NCBI GenBank assembly: GCA_015039365.1
Contig: WION01000244.1
Span: 1 to 64,000, forward strand
Source: Amanita rubescens
Taxonomy: Eukaryota > Basidiomycota > Agaricomycetes > Agaricales > Amanitaceae
DNA: 64,000 nt
Direction of reading: 5' to 3'
Part shown: piece by piece, positions 12,249 to 20,699 of the stretch
Position numbering within the stretch: position 1 is the stretch's first letter
How the letters are laid out: each line of letters begins with the position of its first letter
The notes under the pieces: model-generated
The model's database searches: none
Told to the model about the DNA's origin: nothing
What the model saw: the letters and a program-made list of their open reading frames with translations, nothing else
Position numbers and translations under genes: made by a program

Positions 12249-13069
12249 GACATGGTATTGCTTGTCGACGCTATCGCCAACGACGTACGCGATGTGTGAA
12301 CACAGGTATAGTATCGTGCGGGTCTGTGTACTTGTAGCACCGTTGATTACAGCTGACCCTTGCACCTGCTATAAGAGCTAATGACATGCGCCCGGACCCT
12401 AGGGCTAAGGGGGATCTCCTAGACACCCAGGGATAAGGGTACCACCTACGTTTCTCAGGGCTGGCATGGCAACCCTGACCCCCACGGAGTTTTACTTGCC
12501 CTCCGTGACGTGATTGGGGTATTAATGCACGATATAACATCATAAGCCCATTGGAGGCTTTAAAATACAATATGGCTCGTAAATAGCTATTCTAGTATAA
12601 AGGACGTGCTGACATCCCATCTGGGGTGGTACACGCAGTCTATTGAGGATGCGCCCTTAGGGACTCCTCTAGTCGGAATGTTCTATAGGAACATTCTAAG
12701 TTTAGGCTCTGTGGTGATCCCACAATCCTATCTAGATAGCTTCATATTGTTTACCGGTCGTGCTTACATAGCTGTCTGGGGGGTTTATGGACCAGAAGCT
12801 ATTTCTAATCCTGGAACAAACTGTTCTCCCCCGTTCAAGGGGATCCAGGGGAGAAATGCCGTTTTGCGCGCTCCCAGTTCCAGGACCATATGCATGTCAT
12901 CTCTTACAGGTAGCACGTTCACACACACGGGTACACGTCCAAAGGTGGTGGCGTCCAGGCATATCCATGCTTGGAGCAGCTCATAAGCTGCACGAATGGG
13001 TTGTTGTCGTTTCCGTAATGACACCTCATTAATTGTTCCAATTTTAGATATAAATCTTCGCTCCAGCCC
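12249..13069 (+). other. Copia long untranslated leader
   Basis: About 820 nt between the primer site and the first long ORF, without a supportable coding region. It contains several short imperfect palindromes and is likely to include packaging or dimerisation signals. That role is inference from position only. Confidence 0.6.
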
Positions 13070-13633
13070 ATGAGCCGTCGAGCTAGAAGATATAATAGAT
13101 TAGCAGAAGATCTTAATAGGCTAGCCAACCTATTCCCAAGTTCATCTTCCGACAGTGAACTTGAATCGCTGACTGCAAACTTTGCAGGCAGTTCAGCTCG
13201 CATTACTACCCGGCCCGTTAACCGGATAGTACCGACATACCCGTCTGCTTCATCATCCGAGGACGAATTAGATCGTGATCCAAACGACTATTACGTTCCA
13301 AGAGCAGATACTCCGCTTCCTGTATACTTACCAGGAACAGCTCGTCATTCAGCAGGTGTCCATACCTCGCTGATAAATCGTCAGTACAGACTTGAAACTG
13401 ACACATTTCGATCCGGTTTTACATTAACCGACGAAATCCAGTTCCGAAGATCTTTAATCGAAGATCGAGGGCCTGAATATAGCGAGATAGAACCCTTCTC
13501 GCAACACAATTCAAGTATATTCAGCTCATCAGCTGAATCATCTCAAATCATCATTCGACAAAGGTTCCAAAGAACCTTTTTACAACTCTTTCTTGCCGCC
13601 TTCCTCGCATCACTTTCAATCTTCGTAATCTAA
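13070..13633 (+). CDS. Extra copia ORF: tail-anchored-like 187-aa protein
   Basis: An ATG ORF of 187 codons lies between the leader and Gag-Pol and stops only 6 nt before the Gag-Pol ATG. The protein starts with a basic helix (MSRRARRYNRLAEDLNRLANL), has Ser/Asp/Glu-rich segments (SSSSDSELES, SASSSEDELDRD) and then a long polar middle. It ends with one hydrophobic segment (about residues 168-187, FLQLFLAAFLASLSIFVI) right at the C-terminus, as in tail-anchored membrane proteins. Copia elements normally have no separate ORF here, and it has no Gag, PR, IN or RT motif. An envelope role is not supported because there is no signal peptide and no cysteine pattern. It could be a captured host gene or an element-specific accessory protein. 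Confidence 0.7.
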   Translation: MSRRARRYNRLAEDLNRLANLFPSSSSDSELESLTANFAGSSARITTRPVNRIVPTYPSASSSEDELDRDPNDYYVPRADTPLPVYLPGTARHSAGVHTSLINRQYRLETDTFRSGFTLTDEIQFRRSLIEDRGPEYSEIEPFSQHNSSIFSSSAESSQIIIRQRFQRTFLQLFLAAFLASLSIFVI

Positions 13634-13639
13634 AGAAAG

Positions 13640-16600
13640 ATGTCCGAAGATTCAGCATCACTCTCCACTGTCCCCTTACTTAAGGGAGACAATTACCGCT
13701 TGTGGGCTCGCAAAATGACGGCCTACTTACAAGTAAAAGGAATCTACAAATATATGAGAGATTCCTTTATTCAACCTCTAGATTTGAATGACACCGAGCA
13801 GGCAACACTCGAAGCTCACGACTTCGACGCAACGTTACCTGCAGAAGAAGGTGTTGCTCCACTGCTGGCCCCAATACCAGCAAATATTCAAGCTTTACTA
13901 GATCAGAGAGACACATATTTAGAGTGGCTCTCTGATAACGAAAAAGCCCTGGGATCTATTATGCTCCGTTTGAGCGATTCTATCGCGGAGATATATGATA
14001 CCGGGGCTCATCTCAATGCAAGGGTCCTTTGGGTCGCCTTGCGACAGAGATACGGAGATACCGGCCGAACCGGTACCTTCAACGAATTCCAGGCTGCCCT
14101 GGATTGGAAGCTTGATGAAAGAAGGGACCCCGAACAGTCCCTTAATGAAATAATCGCCAAATTCGAGCGATTAAGTGGACAGGGTTTCTCGCTACCCGAA
14201 GAACAAAAAGCGATGATAATTGTCCGCGGTGTTCCGCATCGTTGGGACAATTTTGTAGGAGCCGTTTTGGCAACTGCACCGGCGGCTGGTCTAACAGTCC
14301 AGCATGTCGCGATTCAGATCAGGGAAGAATGGAGAAGGCGACACTCGGCTGTCGCACATACGACCGCACAAATGGCGCGGGGTGACCTGCAACAAAGAAT
14401 TGGTGGACAGGCACCCTGGCAAGGTCGTGGGCGAGGACGTGGACGAGGCCGCGGAGGATTCCGTGGCCGTGGACGTGGTCGTGGTGGTTTTCAACCATAC
14501 ACGCCACAAAACCAGCAACCAGCAATGGGAGCTGGTAACGCTCCGAGGTTACCGGAGCAACAGCAGCAGTGGCAGGGTCAAATGACCAACCAAACACGTG
14601 GCCGTAATTGGCAACGTAACAGGCAACTTCGCCAAACTGCGAAGGCCAACCGAGCGGCAGCACGAGCTGACGCTCATCAAGTAACCTCTGGCATGACCTA
14701 TACTGGGCAAAACCAAACTCAGTATACTGCTGCACCGGCCATTCTAGGCCACCATTCCATTGTACCATTCGTACAAGGATCGTCCGCTGGGAGAATACAA
14801 GAAGTTACTCCCATGCAAGAAGAACCCCTTATAGAAGGGGCATATGATGACCAGCCGAATGATAACTTCACGGCTTTTGACGATTATGATATGAAGAATT
14901 ATGATGATTCTGCATATGATGATTACTATAACGACGAGTGGGTAAAATCTTATTTTAGTACGGATTGGGCTAACTCTTATTCAGTGGACGTATGTAAAAC
15001 AATCTCAGATTCTGTAATTGTATATAACATGGAATGTAATAAAAATTCATGTAAATCTAAAAACGTCCCAATGAGAGTTAGCCCTATAAGTCCAAACTAT
15101 AAAAATAAGGTTCATATTGCCTATCCAATGCATACAACGGGAAATCAACATCAGCACATAATATGTGCTGGTAGAACGGACAATTGCAAATGTCCTTCCT
15201 GTTGTACAGAACGGACTGGAGAAACACTATGGATGTGTGACTCTGGTGCATCTGAGCATTTTACCTTTAATCTGAATGATTTTTCAGATTATAAACCTTT
15301 TGATAAAGTAAAACTGGTAAAAACAGCAGATGGCACATCCGATCTAATTGGACAAGGCACTGTTATTTTTATTCATAAATTATCTAATGGAACAAGCCAC
15401 CTTGTGAAACTGTACCCCGTGTTATACATGCCGCGTCTTAACATACGACTTGTTTCGAATGGCATGTTGTGTAAGCAAGGGTTACTGGCGTCACAAGACG
15501 ATCAACGGATCACCTTTTCCTATAAAGATGGTAAAAAGGAAATATATCTTGAAGCAAGTTATCGCAATCAAGATACATTGACTTTATGCACAGGACGTAT
15601 TATTCATAAAAACGTCCACAAAGTGCCACCATTCTTTGAAAGAGAATCTGTCAATACATATACACACGTTGATAAGGCTCCACCTGTTGAAACTTATACA
15701 GTAAATGAAAGCGTATCAACGTACGATATATGGCATAAACGTCTAGGTCACCCTAGTAAAGACGTGTTCCAACACTTAAAAGGACACGTAAAAGGGTTTG
15801 AAAAAGGCGATCTTCCCAAACCATCCCCAAATCTTCGATGTGAAGGATGCTTAAAAGGAAAAATGAAGGCAAAAACTTATAAGGAATCCAAAAAGCGGGC
15901 ATCACGTCCGCTTGAAATGATCCACATGGACTTAAAAGAGTTTCCAACTCAGTCTTATCACAAATACAAGTATATACTTGTTGTGGTCGATGATTATTCA
16001 TCGTATGTATGGATCGGATTCCTTAAACACAAGTCAGATACCACTGAAGTGTTCCAGCGATGGTTCACCAAAGTTTCTGCACTTAACAAACGAATACTCT
16101 ACCTCCGTTCCGATCGAGGGGGGGAATTCGTAAATAAAGCCTTTAAAGATTTCCTTAACAAAAATGGCATTCAACACCAAACATCGGCACCTCATATACA
16201 TCAGCAAAATGGACGAGCTGAACGAATGATTCAGACTTTAAATGATAAGTCTGAAGCTATGCGGCTCGATGCATGTATACCGAGATCATGGTGGGAATTT
16301 TCAATCGAAACAGCTGTACACGTATACAATAGAACCCCAATTGTGCGTGGCAACTGGAAAACGCCTTCGGAACTTTTATATAGTTCCCTTCCTGACGTTC
16401 AATACTTTAAAGTATTCGGATGTGAAGCTTGGGTTTTTATCCCAGTTGAAAAACGTTCTGATAAACTATCTCCAAAATCAGAACTTATGACCTTTGTCGG
16501 GTATGAACTAGGATCAAAAGCATATAAATTTATGGATTCCAATAACGCGCTAGTCATATCCGCCCAAGCCACATTCTTTGAAGACAGATTTCCTCGTAAA

Positions 16601-19600
16601 GGAAAAAGTGATATAATTATTACTAAAGATCTTGCACCAATCCTTCTCGATAATCGAGATACTAATAATGGTATTCCATCCCCTTCCCCTGTTAGGGGAA
16701 GACAACTTGGTCGCAGGCGCACACAATCTCCTCTACCAGCTGACTCTGTAGAGGGAGGAGATCCTGAAAGCGACTCAAGCTCCAGCTCCGGTCACTCGGG
16801 CGATAAACCGGCATCAGTAAAACGAGAATCATTATCACCCCTATCAGATGGCCTTAAAACTCCGTCTTGGGGATTAAAATCTCGTAGTCCAACACCGGAC
16901 GATGCTGATAGACCGGATAGTCCTGATATCAGAAAAGGTTCCACCATGGATGATCTTAGAAGGAGATTCCAAGAAACCATGAGGAACATTGACGATGAAC
17001 TAGAGGACCTGGAAGCAGGAGAAAGAACTCGCCTGCTGGAAGAAAACAGTGGACTTCGTGACAGGCACACGAATATAGAAATTCGTAGACGCAATGCGGA
17101 TGAAATCTTAAAGAAATTCATCCCTGACAGAAGTCCACCACGCACGAATACTAGAGAACAAGTCTTGGATATTAGAAAAAGACTTGCAGAAAGATTCGCG
17201 CCAAATAGGAACCTTGAACAAGGAAATAAAGATCGTATACCAATCTCTGAATTCAAAAAGGAGATTGATGAACAAATTCCGATGCCAGATCTAACTTTTA
17301 ATAAAGTTAGAGAGGAATTTGGCAAACGATCAACCGTTCAAAAGCCTATAAATCCAGCAGATTATATCCCTGAAACGATTAGACCATCATCCAAAGCCAT
17401 GGGAAAACGTAGAGAAAGATCCAAATCTTTAGATAGATCTCATAGACCTCGTAGTAAACAGAGGCTAAATGAACCCACTCCAGTGGTACCCCCACCGGCA
17501 GTAGTTCCCCGGAGATCTAATCGCGTTCCCAAGCCAATTATACGTAAAGACAATGCGTATGGTGAAAAGAAGGCAGTTGAAATAGAAAAAGAAATTCTCA
17601 GACAAAGAGATCTGATCAAATATCAGATTGACAATTACGAGAATGACTTTGGTGGTCGTATCCCAAATAAGGATGCGGCTACACGCTTTAATCCAACTGC
17701 TAAAACACCGCCTTCAAGATCTATGGATATAGATCCAAAGGCAACGATGGCTAGGATGATCAAAGAGTGTGGAAATGACTTCATGCATTTCCTACTCATG
17801 AATATGATACCAAGAGAAGAAATTCGAACGTATCAATATAGGGATATATATAAGATCAAAGGTGAAAATATTGATCTATATAAGCAGTGGCGAACTGCTA
17901 TGGAAGACGAGTTCAAATCTCTACAGAATAGAGATATATGGGAATTAATGGAATTACCAAAAGGGCGTAACCCAATAAAGTGTCGTTGGGTTTATGATAT
18001 TAAGTCGGATGGCCGTAAAAAGGCACGACTTGTCGCCAAAGGCTTTAGCCAACGCCCGGGATTGGATTATGATGAAACATTCTCGCCGGTAGCGAGATAT
18101 GAAACAATTAGACTTCTTCTGGCAACAAGTGCTTTAGAAAATTGGGATATTGAAGCACTTGACGTTAAAACCGCTTTCCTCTATGGCGACTTAGACGAGG
18201 AAATATATATGCAACAACCAGAAGGTTTCATCATTAAAGGACAAGAATCTAAAGTATATAAACTTAAGAAAGCTATTTATGGCTTAAAACAAGCATCGTA
18301 CGCTTGGAATAAACAAGCAGACAAATCCTTGAAGTCCCTAGGATTTAAACGATGCTTAGCCGACTCTGGCATATATGTCAGAACCACAGATAAAGATATT
18401 ACCATATGTGTAATATATGTGGACGATATACTTTTCATGGGAGACAGAACCGAAACAATTTCATATATCAAAAAGGAGTTTATGAAAATGTGGGAATGTC
18501 GTGACCTAGGAAAAGTCAAAGAATACTTGGGCATCAGAATCAATTACGACCGAGCGATTGGTACGCTTGTAATAGATCAAGCTGCCTATGCGAAGACAGT
18601 CGTAGAACGCTTTGGTTTGTTAAATTGCAAACCGGTGTCAACTCCTTTACCTGCAGGATATGTACCTGCTAAAAACACCTCTGAAGCATCCTCCGAGGAT
18701 AGATCCTATTATCAACAAATAATTGGATCGTTATTATATCTCGCCTTAGGAACTAGGCCTGATATTGCTTATGCTGTTATCTTAATGTCACAATTTTCTG
18801 TTAATCCATCATACGACCACATCCAAAGGGCGCTTTATATAGTAAAATATATAGCGCACACCCTTGATACACGAATCACTTATTCCAGAAATGGGAAAGG
18901 CTTCGTTGCCTATGCAGACGCAGATTGGGCGTCTGACAGAGAGACTAGAGTCTCGGTTACAGGCTATGCCTTAACTTTGGCAGGGGGTGCAGTTTGTTGG
19001 GTTTCTCGAAAACAGAAAACAGTTGCGTTGTCATCAACGGAAGCTGAATATATGGCAATGTCCGATGCCTCACGTCAAATTATGTGGGTGCTAAACCTAT
19101 ACCAAGAATTAGGTTTCCCCTTGGGCGGCATTGACCTTCTTTGCGACAATCAGGGTGCGATATTTCTGGCATCAAACCCTGCACAACAGCACAAGTCAAA
19201 ACACATTTCCATTCGCTATCATTACATTAGGGAACGTGTTGAACAAAAAGAGATCAATCTTTATTACGTTCCCACCAATCAACAAATAGCGGACTTAATG
19301 ACTAAGAATCTGAATAGAGAAAAGATTCAGTTCTTTATAAATGAATTAGGAATCACCGTTAATGTCACTCCATATCCCACTATCAAAATGCATAGTGCAA
19401 GTCACTGGATACACCTTTCAGCCGAAGGGTTAAATGGAGTTGAAGCAACATTCATGTATACGAACTGGCGACAAATTTTCGTTCGTGATATGCTTGATCC
19501 GAAAGTACCAAAGGATACGTTCATGAATAGAAAAGAAGATCTTCTGCCGAAACCAGTTAGAGATCGTATTATGAAGACATACGAACCTATAAGGCAGTCA

Positions 19601-19735
19601 AAGATCAAAAGATCCTTTAGACGAGAAGACATTGATATGTTGGACTCGTGGAATCTTTTAGAAACATTGACGGATGAAAATAAATTCCTAGTAGAGTTCA
19701 TTAAGAAGAAATGGCGAATAAATGTTCTAGGATGA
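13640..19735 (+). CDS. gag-pol: Copia Gag-Pol polyprotein, 2031 aa
   Basis: A single unbroken frame. The N-terminal ~250 residues form the copia Gag (LLKGDNYRLWARKM). There is no CCHC knuckle; an RGG-type block occupies about residues 261-285. The protease has DSGAS with catalytic Asp534. Integrase has an HHCC zinc region (WHKRLGHPS at 698 on, C-x2-C in RCEGC) and a catalytic D764, then SDRGGEF and a Glu in the NGRAERM region. A long disordered, charged linker (about 1010-1400) is followed by RT with RWVYDIK, ALDVKTAFLYGD and YVDD at 1593-1596. RNase H includes ADADWASD (1759-1766) and SSTEAEY. About 120 further residues follow RNase H, with no known domain. The length is well above the 1300-1500 residues usual for copia. 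It starts 6 nt after the accessory ORF, so its translation may need leaky scanning, reinitiation or a separate transcript. Confidence 0.95.
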   Translation: MSEDSASLSTVPLLKGDNYRLWARKMTAYLQVKGIYKYMRDSFIQPLDLNDTEQATLEAHDFDATLPAEEGVAPLLAPIPANIQALLDQRDTYLEWLSDNEKALGSIMLRLSDSIAEIYDTGAHLNARVLWVALRQRYGDTGRTGTFNEFQAALDWKLDERRDPEQSLNEIIAKFERLSGQGFSLPEEQKAMIIVRGVPHRWDNFVGAVLATAPAAGLTVQHVAIQIREEWRRRHSAVAHTTAQMARGDLQQRIGGQAPWQGRGRGRGRGRGGFRGRGRGRGGFQPYTPQNQQPAMGAGNAPRLPEQQQQWQGQMTNQTRGRNWQRNRQLRQTAKANRAAARADAHQVTSGMTYTGQNQTQYTAAPAILGHHSIVPFVQGSSAGRIQEVTPMQEEPLIEGAYDDQPNDNFTAFDDYDMKNYDDSAYDDYYNDEWVKSYFSTDWANSYSVDVCKTISDSVIVYNMECNKNSCKSKNVPMRVSPISPNYKNKVHIAYPMHTTGNQHQHIICAGRTDNCKCPSCCTERTGETLWMCDSGASEHFTFNLNDFSDYKPFDKVKLVKTADGTSDLIGQGTVIFIHKLSNGTSHLVKLYPVLYMPRLNIRLVSNGMLCKQGLLASQDDQRITFSYKDGKKEIYLEASYRNQDTLTLCTGRIIHKNVHKVPPFFERESVNTYTHVDKAPPVETYTVNESVSTYDIWHKRLGHPSKDVFQHLKGHVKGFEKGDLPKPSPNLRCEGCLKGKMKAKTYKESKKRASRPLEMIHMDLKEFPTQSYHKYKYILVVVDDYSSYVWIGFLKHKSDTTEVFQRWFTKVSALNKRILYLRSDRGGEFVNKAFKDFLNKNGIQHQTSAPHIHQQNGRAERMIQTLNDKSEAMRLDACIPRSWWEFSIETAVHVYNRTPIVRGNWKTPSELLYSSLPDVQYFKVFGCEAWVFIPVEKRSDKLSPKSELMTFVGYELGSKAYKFMDSNNALVISAQATFFEDRFPRKGKSDIIITKDLAPILLDNRDTNNGIPSPSPVRGRQLGRRRTQSPLPADSVEGGDPESDSSSSSGHSGDKPASVKRESLSPLSDGLKTPSWGLKSRSPTPDDADRPDSPDIRKGSTMDDLRRRFQETMRNIDDELEDLEAGERTRLLEENSGLRDRHTNIEIRRRNADEILKKFIPDRSPPRTNTREQVLDIRKRLAERFAPNRNLEQGNKDRIPISEFKKEIDEQIPMPDLTFNKVREEFGKRSTVQKPINPADYIPETIRPSSKAMGKRRERSKSLDRSHRPRSKQRLNEPTPVVPPPAVVPRRSNRVPKPIIRKDNAYGEKKAVEIEKEILRQRDLIKYQIDNYENDFGGRIPNKDAATRFNPTAKTPPSRSMDIDPKATMARMIKECGNDFMHFLLMNMIPREEIRTYQYRDIYKIKGENIDLYKQWRTAMEDEFKSLQNRDIWELMELPKGRNPIKCRWVYDIKSDGRKKARLVAKGFSQRPGLDYDETFSPVARYETIRLLLATSALENWDIEALDVKTAFLYGDLDEEIYMQQPEGFIIKGQESKVYKLKKAIYGLKQASYAWNKQADKSLKSLGFKRCLADSGIYVRTTDKDITICVIYVDDILFMGDRTETISYIKKEFMKMWECRDLGKVKEYLGIRINYDRAIGTLVIDQAAYAKTVVERFGLLNCKPVSTPLPAGYVPAKNTSEASSEDRSYYQQIIGSLLYLALGTRPDIAYAVILMSQFSVNPSYDHIQRALYIVKYIAHTLDTRITYSRNGKGFVAYADADWASDRETRVSVTGYALTLAGGAVCWVSRKQKTVALSSTEAEYMAMSDASRQIMWVLNLYQELGFPLGGIDLLCDNQGAIFLASNPAQQHKSKHISIRYHYIRERVEQKEINLYYVPTNQQIADLMTKNLNREKIQFFINELGITVNVTPYPTIKMHSASHWIHLSAEGLNGVEATFMYTNWRQIFVRDMLDPKVPKDTFMNRKEDLLPKPVRDRIMKTYEPIRQSKIKRSFRREDIDMLDSWNLLETLTDENKFLVEFIKKKWRINVLG

Positions 19736-19739
19736 CTTA

Positions 19740-19750
19740 GCGAGGGGGTG
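19740..19750 (+). promoter_or_regulatory. Copia polypurine tract
   Basis: GCGAGGGGGTG abuts the 3' LTR just after the Gag-Pol stop. A purine run at this place primes plus-strand DNA synthesis in LTR elements. Confidence 0.75.
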
Positions 19751-20154
19751 TGACGAAGTTATCTTATCTAATCTAAGATAACAAGGAGATCTTATCTTAT
19801 CTGCTTACTAAGCAGATTAGGATATATATAGATAGAACCTTGTAGAAGGTTCTAGTACGCTTGCGTCATCCTTACTGCGGATGGCGCCATATGACACCAT
19901 AGCTGCGCATGACATCAGCGCAGCTCCATATTTCCATATATGAGTATGACATATGTAGTTACATATATTTACCTATGTTGTTACCTATTAGGACACAGAC
20001 AGTATATAAACCTGCCATGTACCGTAGAATAGGAACAAGCTCTCTTAACCTCGTACCACCATCTTCTCAGCTGAGTGGTCAGCTACTGTACACATCGGGT
20101 AAGCTATCGCTTTAACTCCTCGACGCTGCGCTACTGGGCGTTTCCCTTTCGTCA
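19751..20154 (+). repeat. Copia 3' LTR
   Basis: 404 bp. I see no difference from LTR1 when the two are read side by side. It is followed directly by the second GTTAC. Confidence 0.97.
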
Positions 20155-20159
20155 GTTAC
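20155..20159 (+). repeat. Target-site duplication GTTAC, right copy
   Basis: Exact copy of 11827-11831. Together they fix the ends of the copia insertion to the base. Confidence 0.95.
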
Positions 20160-20699
20160 ATCCAAGGGAAAGGAAAAAACCAGATGACGGTTAGCGGCAC
20201 AGTCACCACCTTAGATACTTTCCAAAGGCACAAGACGGAGATCCTCATAGACTCGGGATGTACCGGATCCTGCGTTAATGAAAATTTTGTACGGAAACAC
20301 AATATTAACACGCGACGTCTAGACCGACCCATCCCCGTATACAACGCCGATGGTACGCCTAACTTAGGAGGAGCATTAAAAGAGATGGTACAATTGAGGA
20401 TGCAAATCGGAGCTCACTACGAAGTCTTCGAATTCGGAGTATCAACGCTCGGAAAGGTCGACATATTCTTAGGACACGATTGGTTAAAACATCATAACCT
20501 GATTGTGGATTGGAAGAAGGGCTCACTCCTCATGAAACGCTGCCCAGGTGACTGCCATATAGACGAAAAGGATGAGGAAGGAATAGATACAGAAGGCGAT
20601 GATAAGACCGGTGGAACACATGAATGGGAAGAAGGCGATAGATTGATAGCGGTAATGGAGGAAGAGCAGTACTTTACACTCCCCCCCCAGTCCGATTAG
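20160..20699 (+). CDS. pol: Ty3/gypsy Pol, aspartic protease part
   Basis: The Pol frame resumes after the copia insertion and gives a retropepsin-like domain with the active-site motif IDSGCTGSCVNENFV (D-S-G) near 20246 and a second conserved block GHDWLKHHNLIVDW near 20474-20515. The C-terminal part is acidic (DEKDEEGIDTEGDD). The ORF ends at 20697-20699 in the left terminal repeat of the inserted non-coding element, so the stop is an artefact of that insertion. The protease would cut Gag and Pol in particles. Confidence 0.85.
   Translation: MQGKGKNQMTVSGTVTTLDTFQRHKTEILIDSGCTGSCVNENFVRKHNINTRRLDRPIPVYNADGTPNLGGALKEMVQLRMQIGAHYEVFEFGVSTLGKVDIFLGHDWLKHHNLIVDWKKGSLLMKRCPGDCHIDEKDEEGIDTEGDDKTGGTHEWEEGDRLIAVMEEEQYFTLPPQSD

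Larger units (their letters stand above)
11832..20154 (+). mobile_element. Complete Ty1/copia LTR retrotransposon, 8323 bp
   Basis: Two 404-bp LTRs bound the element, flanked by GTTAC duplications. Inside are a primer-binding site, a long leader, a 187-codon extra ORF, a 2031-codon Gag-Pol in PR-IN-RT-RNaseH order (Pseudoviridae type) and a purine tract before the 3' LTR. The LTRs show no difference by eye and the Gag-Pol frame is unbroken, so the insertion is recent and may be competent. It sits in the same orientation as the gypsy host element. Confidence 0.97.

Noticed and set aside
13070..13633. Envelope-like protein of the copia element
   Set aside because: No signal peptide, no cysteine pattern, a single C-terminal hydrophobic end, and a position 5' of gag. 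An envelope role is not supported.
16792..17325. 177-aa minus-strand ORF
   Set aside because: Shadow of the charged linker in the copia Gag-Pol frame.
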